Part shown: positions 1 to 12,369 of the stretch, in pieces | How positions within the stretch are numbered: position 1 is the stretch's first letter | Layout: each line of letters starts with the position of its first letter | From: Henckelia pumila | Taxonomy: Eukaryota > Streptophyta > Magnoliopsida > Lamiales > Gesneriaceae | Assembly: GCF_033568475.1 (NCBI RefSeq) | Contig: NC_133122.1 | Span: 142,917,402 to 142,981,401 of the forward strand | DNA: 64,000 nt | Direction: 5' to 3' | Notes under the pieces: generated by a model | The model's database searches: none | Told to the model about the DNA's origin: nothing | What the model saw: the letters and a program-made list of their open reading frames with translations, nothing else | Translations under genes and position numbers: made by a program

Positions 1-549
1 TTTTTTAAATAAATATCCACCAAATAGTAAATTTAAAAAAAAAACATTAATGTGACACTTTTGAAATTAAATATGATGGCTAATGTCATTTGATTTCTCA
101 TGCAAGTCTGCCACACAAAATTTGTGCAGCGAGGGTTTGCAGGTTTGAGGTTACTACATTAATTTAGAAATATCGAAGGTACATCGAAAAATAATAACGG
201 CGTGTTATATCATAGTTAGAAGAAAGAACAATAACCATTTGATGCAACATTAATTAGATTAGCTCCCTAAAAAGTTTTAAAAGTTTTTATCCTCCCGCTC
301 CCTTGATTTTATTCCAACCTTTTAACTGACATTTGATTTGCTTATTATTTTTATTCCAAGATTATATACAGAGAAATCTAAATATATATATATAATAACT
401 ATTTATAGAAATTAGTTTTAAAACTTGTTATCCTCCATTCAGGCTCCCTTGAAAACCTCCGGTTGTTCACTAAACCTCACCTAATTAAATTATAAACCTC
501 TAGTAAATCACCCTTTAACGAACACCCTTATCCTGCAACTCTGTCATTC

Positions 550-556
550 TATATAT
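550..556 (+). promoter_or_regulatory. TATA box of the GH17/X8 gene
   Basis: A TATATAT run lies about 85 bp before the first in-frame ATG at 641, a plausible core promoter spacing. The frame is open upstream of 641 but contains no earlier ATG, so the start is placed at 641. Bases 1-549 are AT-rich non-coding DNA and presumably hold the promoter. No other element is recognised there. Confidence 0.5.
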
Positions 557-640
557 GTTTTGATTCCCTTCATAAATCCAGAATATGAATACATATTGAG
601 CAGAGGAGATACACATACACATACAAATACACATACAATT

Positions 641-2257
641 ATGATGAAGAAGCCAAACTTTAGTTTTATACTTGGTCTTTGCATGATATCATGGTCATAC
701 AATTATTCGTGCGCTGATGCATTTATTGGCATCAACTGGGGAAGATTGAGCTCCCAAAGATTGATCCCTTCAATGGTTGTCGATTTGCTGTTACAGAACG
801 AGATCGATAATGTCCGGATTTTTCAGCAAGTAGATAATGTTTTGGAGGCTTTTTACAACAGTGGGATTAATGTCACCGTCGGCCTCTCTAATAACGCATT
901 GAACAATTATTTAAACGAAACAGCAGCAAAAGAGTGGATAGAGGATAAGATCATTCGTTACATAAATGTACTAAAATTCCGGTATGTCGTCGTGATCTCC
1001 ATATATTATATATGCATGTTTAATTTGCTAATACGTTCATGGTATTGTGTAAAAATTGGGCTGGATTTTGAATAATGTTTTTTCAGGTATGTTACCGTTG
1101 GAAATAATCCCTTTTCTCAGACATTCTACAACAAAATCTACGACAACGCAGTAGATGTCTATAAGATCATGCAAGAACAGCTGAACAAACATGACATGAA
1201 GGATATCAAAGCAACAATCCCACATTACACAGATATCTTCAATCTGACGAGTACTTCGAGGCCATCAGATGCAGATTTCCGTGCAGATATCAAAGAGAGA
1301 ATGGTGGAATACGTGACAGCCCTCAAAGAAAGCGATGCCCCTTTCTTCTTGAGCTTGTTCCCCATTCACTACGCGAACAACAACAGCTTGGATCTTGAAT
1401 TTGCGTTTTTGGACAACAGGTCCAGTTTCAAGGTAGAAGACGTGAACACCACCTACACAAATGCATTCGAATTGTTATACGATTCTTGCCACTGGGCTCT
1501 GGCTAAAGCCAATGCTTCCAGCGTTAAAATAGTGGTCGCAGCCATCGGTTGGCCTACGGACAGCTGCCCGGGAGCAAGCGTGGCAAATGCGGAGCGTTTT
1601 TACAAAAAGTTTCTCCCTTTTATCGCCAGTGGAAAAGGGACTCCCATGAGACCCAACAAGACGATCGACGTGTTCTTGAATAACCTGTCCGACGAGAACC
1701 GTTTGTTTCTGGAACTGGGTTCGTTCCAGCGTCACTGGGGGATATATAAATTCAACGGGGAGCCCAAATACGAGATCGATTTCTCTGGACAGGGGAGGAA
1801 TGTCCTTCCCAGCAAGGCTAAAGGAGTGATATTCATGCCGAAAAGGTGGTGTATATTCAATGGGAACTTCGACGATCGCCAGAAAGTTGACAACATGACG
1901 AGAATGGCGTGCAACGAATCAGACTGCTCGAGTTTGGACCAAGGAGGAACGTGCTACAATTTATCCGAACGGGATAGGGTCTCGTATGCGTTCAACAGGT
2001 ACTTCCAGTCGAAGGGGCAGGCATCTCAGTCGTCTGATGATAAATGCGACATGGGTGGGTTGGGGATGGTGGTGCCGGATGATCCATCCATCGGGTCGTG
2101 CATATTTCCGGTGGAGATCTTGTCGGCTGAAAAAGCCGTTAAAGGAGCAACGTTTGGCTCGGACAGCAGTGGCGGGGATCCGGAGAGAGCACGTGGTCGG
2201 ATGTCTGCCTCAGCTGGGCTTTTAGCGTCGTGGACGGTGCTTTGGATGATCTTATAG
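641..2257 (+). CDS. GPI-anchored GH17 beta-1,3-glucanase-like protein with X8 (CBM43) domain, probably catalytically dead
   Basis: Two exons, 641..981 and 1087..2257, are joined by a GT-AG intron (982-1086) and encode 503 aa. Residues 1-27 look like a signal peptide. A GH17 barrel domain follows (about 28-365), then an X8 callose-binding module (about 368-455) with six Cys at 369, 389, 394, 403, 434 and 452. A hydrophobic C-terminal tail (485-503) fits GPI anchoring, so the protein should sit on the outer plasma membrane or at plasmodesmata. In active GH17 enzymes the acid/base Glu lies in VGNE; here the motif is VGNN (Asn121, codon 1106-1108). The nucleophile Glu of the SE(T/I)GWP motif is Ala266 (AAIGWP, codon 1541-1543). 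Both catalytic residues are therefore lost although the frame is intact. Arabidopsis ZERZAUST is a known atypical member of this family; whether this is its orthologue is not shown. A non-enzymatic wall or callose-binding role is inferred. Confidence 0.9.
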
Positions 2258-3392
2258 TGCTTGCAACGAACTGGGGAGAAATGTTGTTGACATCCATGTT
2301 GCCGAGCATCATATGACCTGCCATGGCTAGTGCTCATGAGAAGGATTTTTCTTCAAAGTCTTGATTTTATTGTTTGTAGATCGATGGTGAAAGAGTTGTG
2401 CACTGATGAATCCGACTGGATTTTATTTTGGCTTTAGTTTGGGCGGCTCACTTGTCTTTGAAATTTTTGTGTATAGAAGATTGGATTTCAGAAAATAGTT
2501 ACCCTTCAGTTATTTGAGTTAAGACCAAAAATAAGTGTTGAATATTAGCATTCAGTAGGATATTGGCACGAGTTATGGTACATGTACTTTGCATCTGAAA
2601 TCTAAATGCATCAATGAAAAGATCTTTTAATTGACATAATTTCAAAGATAGTGTATGACCATATACCAACTAAATATTCATGGCAGAATAGCTACTTTTG
2701 AAATGGTTCTGGATTTTAGTTACCTTTTTCTCAACTAAAATATCACTACAGTTTTTTTTTTTTTTTGCCCAAACAAAATAATACAATTCTTTTGCAACTC
2801 CTTTACTGCAATTAACTTCTTTTTTTTTATGTTTCATACTTGATGCTAGTGAATGCTACTTTTTTTCAATTTTTTATCGTTGTGGTTTAAAAAAACACAC
2901 TATTCATCGAATATAAATGAACTTTCATCTACTTTAGAGAAATTTCGAGAAGCTTTGTCTTTTTCTCATCGTACACCCTTGGAAGCACAAAAAAAAATGT
3001 CAAACTCCAGCTAGCACCACTTAAGAATCAATATTCAGAAAATGAGAGCAATATTATTCCGAAATTCTCCACAGAAAACAGACACATCGCCTTCACAAGA
3101 ACTGCTCTAAATTCAGTTCTCTTATTTAGTACATTTTATCAAGACATTACATATATGATGATAATTTATACGCATAAACTCGGTCCAAAAACATTAACAA
3201 CCAGTCCTGTAATGGTAGACCACGGAAGCCTAGGCCAAGAAAATTCTCACAATTGTGAATTTTATAAACGGAGAAAATAAATATCAACACACGAGATATT
3301 ATTTTGAATTATAGAATATATCTTCCGCTAAACAGAACAAGGGGCAGAGCAAAGCCACAAAGAGAGATCGGGCGGATTAAACTAACCTTTAA
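2258..3392. other. 3' UTRs and convergent intergenic region
   Basis: Non-coding AT-rich sequence between two convergent genes, the GH17 gene on + and the V-ATPase D gene on -. It must contain both 3' UTRs and polyadenylation sites. Poly-T runs occur near 2750-2770 and 2820-2830. No ORF or repeat of note was seen. Confidence 0.6.
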
Positions 3393-4178
3393 TCAAAAGA
3401 TTATGTCCTCATCTTTCTGCATAGCTTGGGACAACATGTTGTGTGCCGCATTAATCGAAACGCCCTTCTTTAAAGAGATTTCCTCCGCAATCTTCTCGTC
3501 TGCATATGCCTTGGCAGCTTCACGTTGTCTCTCGAGCTCTCTCCTCTTGTAACCTTGTATCTTTTTCAGTCTAAAGAAATCCTCTCTTTCCAATTCATCC
3601 AACTCTCCCTTTATGTAACTTATTGTATTCTCTAGTCGTGGCTTTACAACATTCTCCAGGGCATTGACTCTACGATTTGTGGTCTTGATCGCCTCATCAA
3701 GGGTCAAGAATGAAGTTTGAAGGGTGGCAAGCTCAACAAGAAGCTCAATTGATTTTATATATGCTGCGCGACAAGCTTGAACCTGTTGTCCTCCTCTTGC
3801 CAATCCAGTCAAGGCATTTTTAGTCTCTCCATCAATGTAGTGTTCGAATTTAGGAAGTTTAACTCCAGCAATATTTTCCTGACGCGAACGCACCTTAAGT
3901 GACGCGCTTTGGACATTTTCACGAACAATGTGCTTGATATTCTCACCAGCTACATATTTAGCTTCCGTGAGAGCAAAAGAAGAAGTTTTCATGATATCTC
4001 CCATCGACTCTTTTGTTGAGACGATCTTCTTCAGAATTTGTCGAAATTGCACAGTCAAAGCATCACTCTTCTTCTTGAGCAACGCATGGCCTCTTGTAGC
4101 CCCAATAAGTCGAGCTTTCATAGCTCCAAGCATTGTCACAGTTGGAACAACATTCAAGCGCTGGCTCTGTCCAGACAT
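3393..4178 (-). CDS. VHA-D: V-type proton ATPase subunit D
   Basis: A single uninterrupted 261-aa frame. The family's conserved blocks are all present: the N-terminal RLNVVPTVTMLG, the ATRGHALLKKKSDAL helix, ENIAGVKLPKF, the GLARGGQQV loop, and the C-terminal TTNRRVNALENVVKP and LDELEREDFFRLKKIQGYK coiled-coil helix. Subunit D is the central rotor shaft of the V1 sector. It couples ATP hydrolysis in the A3B3 head to rotation of the proteolipid ring in the vacuolar and trans-Golgi V-ATPase. The ATG at 4178 gives MSGQ, the usual start; the frame upstream has only a TTG. Length is normal for plants. The leader appears to contain a large intron (separate entry). It is convergent with the GH17 gene. 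No defect was seen. Confidence 0.97.
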   Translation of the reverse strand: MSGQSQRLNVVPTVTMLGAMKARLIGATRGHALLKKKSDALTVQFRQILKKIVSTKESMGDIMKTSSFALTEAKYVAGENIKHIVRENVQSASLKVRSRQENIAGVKLPKFEHYIDGETKNALTGLARGGQQVQACRAAYIKSIELLVELATLQTSFLTLDEAIKTTNRRVNALENVVKPRLENTISYIKGELDELEREDFFRLKKIQGYKRRELERQREAAKAYADEKIAEEISLKKGVSINAAHNMLSQAMQKDEDIIF

Positions 4179-6240
4179 TTCTTTCAATTTTATGGCTGAG
4201 AAGGGAAAAAGGAAAAGTGATGAAAGGGTTAATAGTTAAAGCAGACAGATTCTTTTTCTACTATCAGATGGATTTGTTTCAATTTTGTTATTTTTTTAGG
4301 CTGAGAAGAGTTAGGTGGCAACTACATGAGATATGTCTATATGAGTGTATCGTGTTTTGGTGGAGTAAAAAATAAAGTTAATATACATTTTATACAAATA
4401 AAAAATGATAAGTATTTTCTAAATAATATCTCAGATAGAGCACTTAAATAATCAAGAATAAGAAACAAAATTACCAGACAAATCTCTTTCTCAACTAAAT
4501 GCTTATTTTTCTTATGCACCTGAAAAAAGCAAACCACAAAAATATTACAGTTTTTAGAGCATAGTGTTACACAAACCTTCATCGAATGCATAAACTTGTA
4601 TAAAAATGGACCAATTTCTAATTATTGAACCTCCTCGGGAAAGACAAAAAAATAAGAAGGGGACTAAATTAAACGATGAAAATTTATAATAATAAGATAG
4701 TTCCATTCTCATTAAAGATTTTTTTCATTTTGTCCAATTAATTTATATTCAACCAAAGAAATTCGAATTTATAATTACCACACAATTCAAGTTAATAAAA
4801 CTTTTACTTTCTTCCCTTGAAAGAAATCTGACCAGACTCCATTACTTCTTGTCGTTCATATAATAGTTTAACCCTTCTGAACTAATACAGATCGAATCCC
4901 TAAATTCCATCAACTTCGAAGTCAAGCAAGACGAATTTAAACACGCTGAAACTACCCTAATCATCACTCAGTTTCTCTGCTAGCATCCATAACCAAGCAT
5001 AGCATGCAGGCAACTGATCATTAAATGCGAACAAAAAAAGGTGGGGAACCTTGAATTTAGCTTGCTTGAGATTAAAGCATCAGCTGTTGCTCTCGGATGA
5101 ACTACAACTGTATCAAAATCAAGATGAACCAACAACATCAAATACCAAAAGGGGAAAAAAAAAAAAAAAAAAAAAGAACCGCGACTAACATCGTAAACCA
5201 CCATTATGGGATTGTTAACAAATTAGCTGAAGAAATTGAACAATTATTGAAGCTATAGATAAAAAGAAAAGACAGAAAACTCCATCAATTCGAAGAAACT
5301 AACCTAAATGGGTCTCCGAAGTACATGAAATAAGAATTCACTTAATTTGCAAGCATGGGTTTCTTGAAACCTTTTATCACAATCTTAACTCAAAAAAAGA
5401 ACAGGATCTGGATTTGGGGATCTTGAGGAGAGGCACAAAGGGGCCGAGGATTTGGGATTGGGGGATCACGAAGATGAAGACTTACAAGAGAGCGAAAGAA
5501 GAAAGATATTGCTCCAGTAATTTTGTTCCTGCTCATGAATACCTAAGTGCTCTAACAACGCATAGTAAGAACATAAATCATAGAAAAACAATCTAAATTT
5601 CCCCACATTATCTTTTTACCCACAGATTAGCTAACGTAAAGTTACTAAGATTCACTCTTGAGTGATTCAGAGATCATGGACAGTCTAATTGATTTCAAAT
5701 AACGGAAAATGAAGGAGAGACGTATCCCTTCAGTGTAATGAGATCAATGGCTAAAACAGTTCCTATGATGGAAGCAATTGTAATTAACTGCTATGAATCT
5801 CTAAAGAACAAATCGAGCAACTTTTCACTGCTTCTATACCCCATCCCATCATAACAGATATAATACATAATATAGCAATTAATACTCTCCATTTTATTTT
5901 AATCCAACCAAAAAAAAATACACAAATCCAACGACGTAAGAACCCCAAATCTCTGACAACAAAAAGATCGGAAGCGCATCATCATCGAGTAAAACAATTA
6001 AAAAACAACAAATAATAATAATAATAATAATCCAAATCGCAAAAACGAAATGAAAAGATACGTATGAATATCAGTTTTACCTCAAGCGGAGTTGAAATCG
6101 AAGGAGCTGGGAAGCTGATCTGGGAATGAATTCCATTCGGGTATGGTGAGTGGTTTTGCGCTGTGAGTAGGGGTAGTTTTGGTATTTCAACAGTTCTCAT
6201 CCATCCAGTTGGATTCTCGTGTCGCTCTCATATGATTCAC
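4179..6240 (-). other. 5' leader of VHA-D with a predicted ~1.9-kb 5'-UTR intron
   Basis: On the minus strand, a pyrimidine-rich tract ending in CTCAG lies 18 nt before the ATG (intron end 4196). A consensus donor, CTTGAG then GTAAAA, is found at 6081/6080, giving a predicted intron of 6080..4196. The presumed first exon (6081 to about 6240) is less AT-rich than its surroundings. A second GC-richer patch at 5400-5520 contains a TTGTAAGT donor-like site on the same strand and could be an alternative leader exon. A poly-A run at 5156-5175 and an AAT repeat at 6010-6030 lie in this stretch. Splice sites are predicted by eye only. Confidence 0.55.
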
Positions 6241-8455
6241 TCATGCAAAAAGGGGACTTGGATAAAAACAGGTAAATAGTTTAGCATAAATTACTACAAA
6301 TAATTAATATTTGTGTGTTCTTAAAATCATAATAAATAATATTCTGTCAAAAAAAATCATAATAAATAATATCAGTTATAAATTCTAATATGATTTGAAT
6401 ATTAAAACGCATTATATTTCGTAAGTTTGATTCCAAGTCCTTTTATGTAACACGATAATTTTTTTAAAAAAACCAAACAAATCAAGCCTTCATTAATTCA
6501 ATTATTCAAAGAAGATCAATCATGAAACAGAGTATATGAAATAATAGCAGGAACATCATAAAAGACACACGGAGTAACATAAGAATTGGCTGATATAACA
6601 AATGTATGAACAACTACATTCGATTGTCGTCCAACAAAATATAAACTTTGTAATTAAGTTCTTATATGAGAAGGGAGCAACATTCCACGATGATTGTTCA
6701 AAATTGGCCGCGATCTTTCATATTTGAATAGATATTTGGAATCCATCAAGAATATGACACGTTGCAAATCCATTGGCTCAGCTCAAGTTAGCACATAAAA
6801 CATTGTCTTCGTCACTTCACCTCAACTTCTCGAACATCTAATAACACTTAACAGTTGTTAATGCGTAATTATCCCGCATCAATTGATAAAAATTCTTGAA
6901 TTTCATATATGGATTTGAACAATCCTCCTCCTTGAGTTATCTTTTAGAGTTGAATTAGATCCAAGTATTATTTAACATGGTATCTAAGCCAGTTTCCGTG
7001 TTTATATATATATATATATATGCTTCTCAATATATTTATTTAAATTATAATAAAATTTTTGAATGAGGTGTTTCATTAATTAAAACCAAGGATTAGATTG
7101 AGCTCGGAGTAAGGCCCTTGTTTTAAGTCAACTGTGTGATTTATTTGATAGCCGGTCCATTATGGCTGAAAAGCCCAACACTATACATTTCTTAATTAAT
7201 AATCCAATAAAGGGCGAGGGATCCCAATATCCCATTTATTTAAAGGAAGAGCCTATCGGGTTGAGTTGAAATTGAAATAATAATAGTCGATTAATGTGCC
7301 AATATTTTGATAAGTTAGTTTGCTAGTTTATAATTTTAGGGAAATTATTGATTGGGCGCTTTTTTTTTTTTTACAACAGCATGTAAAAAGGTGAATATAT
7401 ATGATTTGCAAGTTTGCAACAGCACGTAAAAAGTTAAATATATAGAGAGAGTAATTGCATACACTATCAATGTAAAATATCGAGATTACTAAAAAATTCA
7501 TATGAAAAAAGAATGATATATTAACACTCTGGGTTTTTTAATCTCGAGCACATATATTCTTATATTTTCAAATTTTGACCACACAACCTCTTGCCCGTAC
7601 TTATTTTCAAAGATATTTATGCTCAAAATTTCAAAACACATGGGGTTAATAGTAATATGGGATTTTCAGTAATCTCATTATTTCACAAGGTGATATATGC
7701 AATTTATCCTTTTACATATATGATTCATATGATTTTCAAGATTTTTTTGTTAGTTTTTTTTTAACATAAATACATCTTATTTGCAATGATGTATAGCAAT
7801 TCAAGGTTGTTTTATTCCTCGAGATGTTTTATACTTTATAGTTTATCTGATATCAGTTTTTTAAATTTGGAATGAGATTTTAGGTCAGTGACTCAGTTAT
7901 AACAAAAATATCACTCGCGGGTATGTGTAACCGAACAGAGCTAGTTCAATAGTTTTTCAAGCCAGCTCAAAAAATGTCTTATTTGTATTCTAATTTATCG
8001 AATTCAAATCGAACTCGAACATGTTCGAATATTTTTTTGCCAACTTGAGCACAAATTATTATTTTTTTGATAGTTCACCGTCCTTATATTTTATTAATAT
8101 AAAATAAATGGATTTGAACGTTTTCTAGTATTTACTTTTGAGCAATAGATCGTGAAAATGTTCGAATTTTTCGTGTAGAACTCAAATCTGAACCTGATTT
8201 GATTCAAAAGCGACCAAAGAGTTTAATTATTTTGAATCAAGCTTGAACTCAAATACATATTTCTAGCTGAATCCGAGCCTTTATGTTTTTTATTTTTATC
8301 ATATTTGATTCGATTTACTTCGTTTACACCTCTTTCCTTACCTGTTTGAGAAAAAATACAGGATTGTTTTTATTAATTTCCAAAAATATTAAGTAACGTT
8401 GATTGAATATCTTTTAAACTTCTAGATTATCAAGCCAAAAAAAAGGTTATTAACG
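6241..8455. other. AT-rich intergenic DNA, promoter side of VHA-D
   Basis: No coding frame of note. The proximal part presumably holds the VHA-D promoter. There is a short TA microsatellite near 7003-7021. No recognisable element is seen otherwise. Confidence 0.5.
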
Positions 8456-8650
8456 ATGCTTATATATAGTGTAGCTGAAGCTATCCGTCTCCTCACTCCC
8501 AACTCTTTTGGAGTGTCTGACTTGCATTGTCGACGAAGTGCGAACGGAGTTGCTCATGAACTAGCATTTGTCTTATTAGTGGCTGTAATGTTAAATATGA
8601 TGATGCTATTCGACATGTTGTATCAAAAGATTTGCCATAGTAATATATAG
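8456..8650 (+). pseudogene. Remnant of a retroelement-type RNase H domain
   Basis: A 64-codon open stretch whose middle reads CRRSANGVAHELA. This matches the C-terminal motif (R-x-A-N-x-x-A-H-x-L-A) of the RNase H-like domain found in plant non-LTR retroelement proteins and their degraded copies. Nothing upstream or downstream extends the domain, so this is a short relic and not a functional gene. Function is inferred from the motif alone. Confidence 0.4.
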
Positions 8651-8851
8651 ATGATCGATTCTAAAAAAAAAAAAATTGAAAACGTGATATGCTCACAAAA
8701 TCATTTTTTATAAATATTTTTGTTAAAAAAAGTTTTAAAAATCCATGGACAAAAAAAGATATTACTTTCAGAGCTTTAACTTCAACTTCCACAGGTCAAA
8801 TAAAAGAACATTTTATCAAATAATAATAATTCTTTAAAAATATTTTATGCC

Positions 8852-9487
8852 TAAGGGCAACTCTATACTCCAACCCTCTTCCATTATGGAGTAAGGTTTG
8901 CTCTCCAATTCATGCTCCAAAATTGCTTTCTGGTCCTTTTATAGTTTTTTTTTGGTCCATTTCATTTTTCTAAATTTTTTAAATTAATTTTAGTGTTCAG
9001 TTTTTTTAAAATTTTATAAATTTATTTGAAGTGTTTTATTTTGTTCATTAATTAATTAATTGTGTTTTAATATTTAAGTATGTTGTTCTTTAAACCTTAT
9101 GTGTCGTTTATGTTTATTTTGATTTATATTTCATGTTTATATGATTAATGTTGTGTGTTTTTGCAATTTAATGACCAAATAAATGTATTATTTAAAAAAT
9201 TAAGTCGAGTAATTTTAATTGTTTTATGTTTAATAATATAATACATACTTATTAATATATTTATACGATTTATTTGAAATTTATCGAATTAATTCAGTTA
9301 AACGATATATTATGTAATTATTTAATTATATATATGTGTGTTTGTAAAAGAAAAAAGTAGAAAATAAAGTATTTGGTAATATTTAAAATATATGAGTTGG
9401 AGAAGCTTTTGAAAATAAATTACGAATTAATCTATATTTTAGAAGATAGATTATGTAAACAGAAATATAAGTTGAAGATGATCTTAA
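8852..9487. repeat. Possible degenerate DNA element (MITE-like)
   Basis: The left edge (TAAGGGCAACTCTATACTCC) and the right edge (AAGTTGAAGATGATCTTAA) are roughly inverted relative to one another. They resemble the 'gttggagatgctcttag' type termini of many small plant DNA elements. The interior is AT-rich and non-coding. No target-site duplication could be established. Confidence 0.25.
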
Positions 9488-12130
9488 CCGTCTTTTCTGG
9501 TAACTATCGGGTATGACAACCTTTAGAATAGGACACAAATTGAAATGACGGGCACATATTACTTATATTGTATTATTAAATTTGAATTTTTTTTTAAATA
9601 TAATATTACGTCGTTTTATTAAATTTCAATTTTTTTGAGTAGTATTAAGTTTCAATTTTTTACCTTGGTCAGATTTAACATATATTATTCGAGAGAAATC
9701 TATAATAAAAAATTTCATAATTTTACCTCGATTTAACATTTATTATTTAAGAAAAATCTATAATAAAAAACTTATCACCACAGTAGTGTTGCAAAAAAAC
9801 CTAAATTATATCAAAATGATTTATATAATTTTTTATGTTAACTAATTTTGAAATTTTTTACACATTTTTTTTTGTTTATACATGTAACATGCATGTGTTG
9901 CGTTGCGTACATAAGATAATAATATTCAGCTATATCCCTTCGATATTCTAGTAATAAATACAAACTACAATTAGGTAATTAAGTAAACCTATGTAATTTT
10001 CTAAGTGTGTAAATAATTGACCTGTAAGGCTGTAACTTTTATTTTTGTTTCTTGAAAGCAAAGAGTGTAGATATTTACCCGAATATTCGAAGATATTTAT
10101 ATATTTATACTATTAATTAATAAATCAAACACCCGAATAATAAAATTTTTATATGCCGATGAAGTTTTTTTTAATCAATGTAAAAGATAATTTGTACTCA
10201 TCTAAATTTTCTACGTTCATTACACACATCACATGGCAAAACAACGACATGACAAGTCCATCAATAAATCATTGTTTTCAGGTAATATTATGAAACGAAA
10301 CCTCATAAGATAAATAAGGGCATAAAACTTTTTTTCTAAAAAAAAAAAATATAGGGAAGAAAAGTTTTATTCTGAAGGACAGCTTGCTTCCAATGAGTGT
10401 CCGATAGAGAAAGAGGCGGTGATTAAATTAATCATTTTTAATTAAAAACAGATATTCTCTCAAATGATTATTATTTATTTATTTTATCAAAAACGAATAT
10501 TTGTTTATTTCTTTTTTTAAAATAAAAAGTCAGAGTTTACATTACAAATTTCGAATTAGGTCTGAATAACGCGGTTTGAACTTTCTCCAAAAAGGGATAG
10601 AATTTCCAGCACAAAGCTCTTCCAAACAACGTGAAAACGACAAATCTCTTTACTTTTGCTCCAATTTGGTCCCTTTTTTCACAATTATTTGAGTTTCAGT
10701 GGGATTTTCAGATTCTTTTTTAAAAAAAAAACAAAACAAAAATTTAAGTAAATGTCCCTAAAATTTTGGACCTGGGTTCGAGATAAAAACGAATTGTTTT
10801 ATTTAATTTCCTTAATGAATTCATTTTAATACACTAAAAATTGTTTTTTTTTTTAACTGTACACTAAAAAATTGCTGAGTATTGAAATAATTTGAAACAG
10901 TTTAGAGTGTAAATTTTTTAGTTATATATCGTTTTGCCTTTATAATGATTATAAAAATAACGTCATGATCGCATCTTAATCATTAAGGCAGTGTCTTACA
11001 TTATATGTGTTCAATTCAATGCACACACAAACACAACTACCAAAAATAATGATAAAATTTCGCTTTACTCTAGCATTCGAATTATTGGAATATGTAAGTA
11101 TTTGGTCAATTGTTATTTATCCGGTTCTTCTTACTATCATATTCTTGAACGAGTCTAATTACACATAATATGTCCAGTATAATTTATCTGATTGCGGTAA
11201 TTTGAATGGTAATACATTAGCTCAACATTTATCTGATATCATTAAAAAAATAGCAGGTGTGGTCCCGTCTTCATAAAACGTAAGATAATAAAAGTGAAAT
11301 TTCGGTTAGTTTTGGAGCTTTAATTAAATAAATAAATCTGAGTATAATTATGTTGTGGGAAATCTGATATCAAGCCAAACAGCTCACATGCAGTTTACAT
11401 CCATCTTGCATTCTTACTTTATACTTTTTCTTGACATAAATTCTTTCCAACAATTTAATCATTTTTTAAGCGTGAAGTACTGCATAATCAATTAAGTGAT
11501 TAACTCGACATATATGATTATTATAATTTTTAGATTTTAATCTACAAAATTTTAAATTATAAAAAAAATAAATATTGTCTTTGTCACATGCATTAAAATG
11601 GCTTAAGACAACGAAACAAACGTGTTAGAAAAAAAAATAAAAATTGGTTTCTAACCATCTCTCGACGTTCAAGTCAAAAATTGAGAACCCAAGATGGATA
11701 TATGTAACTAAGTTGCGATTGTTATTATGCACCATCTAATTTCTTAATTTCATGACTAACGTAATCAACTTCTTATTTAAAATTTTTAGTAGATACAATT
11801 TTCAAATATTTTTTATATAATTTAATACTATATAAAATTGGAAATAAATCAATCCCTCTCGTGAGATGGTGTAACAGTTTAATTTTGTGAGAACAATTTT
11901 CTATTCAACTCGAATCATACAAAAATATATTATTATTTTTATGTCAAAAATATTACTTTTCACTTTATATAAACTGGATCAACTTATATCATTAATATTT
12001 ATGTCCGATTATAAATGGAGGTGACATAAATGTAGATTTTGAATGAAAAATGTGAGAACATAAATTAAAAGAATTTCAGTACTTTTGTTTTGTGCCATAT
12101 AATTGATAGTTTCAGATGATTTATATATAG
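9488..12130. other. AT-rich intergenic DNA
   Basis: No coding frame. One imperfect tandem duplication of about 60 bp is visible at 9655-9778, where the phrase 'aaatctataataaaaaa' recurs. The rest is poly-A/T-rich sequence in which nothing further is recognised. Confidence 0.5.
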
Positions 12131-12255
12131 GGTAAATTGCTTATAAATCCCTAAACCTATAATCAACTTATTTATAAATCTCTACCTAATTAAAATTTAG
12201 TTTTCACTCCCTGGAGATAGAAACTTTTTCTACAAATCCCCAATATACCCTTATT
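12131..12255. repeat. Degenerate ~28-30-bp tandem array at the left edge of the pararetrovirus
   Basis: About four diverged copies of a phrase of the type 'ttataaatccctaaacctat', ending in ATACCCTTA. A similar array in the opposite orientation lies beyond the viral insertion at 19750-19862. The repeats are diverged and the unit was called by eye. Confidence 0.35.
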
Positions 12256-12369
12256 TTTTAAAAAAAATAAATAAAAAATGAGAGAATGGATAATAAAAAC
12301 AAAACTAATCCAAATAGTATATATATATAAATTCAAATTAAAATCAAAGAACATAAACCATATCATATA

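Noticed and set aside
560..640. Upstream extension of the GH17 frame, including a His-Thr repeat.
   Set aside because: No ATG before 641 in this frame. It overlaps the likely TATA and transcription start, and the signal peptide begins after 641.
5414..5596. 60-codon plus-strand ORF in the VHA-D leader.
   Set aside because: No recognisable motif; better explained as the GC-richer leader or alternative exon on the minus strand.
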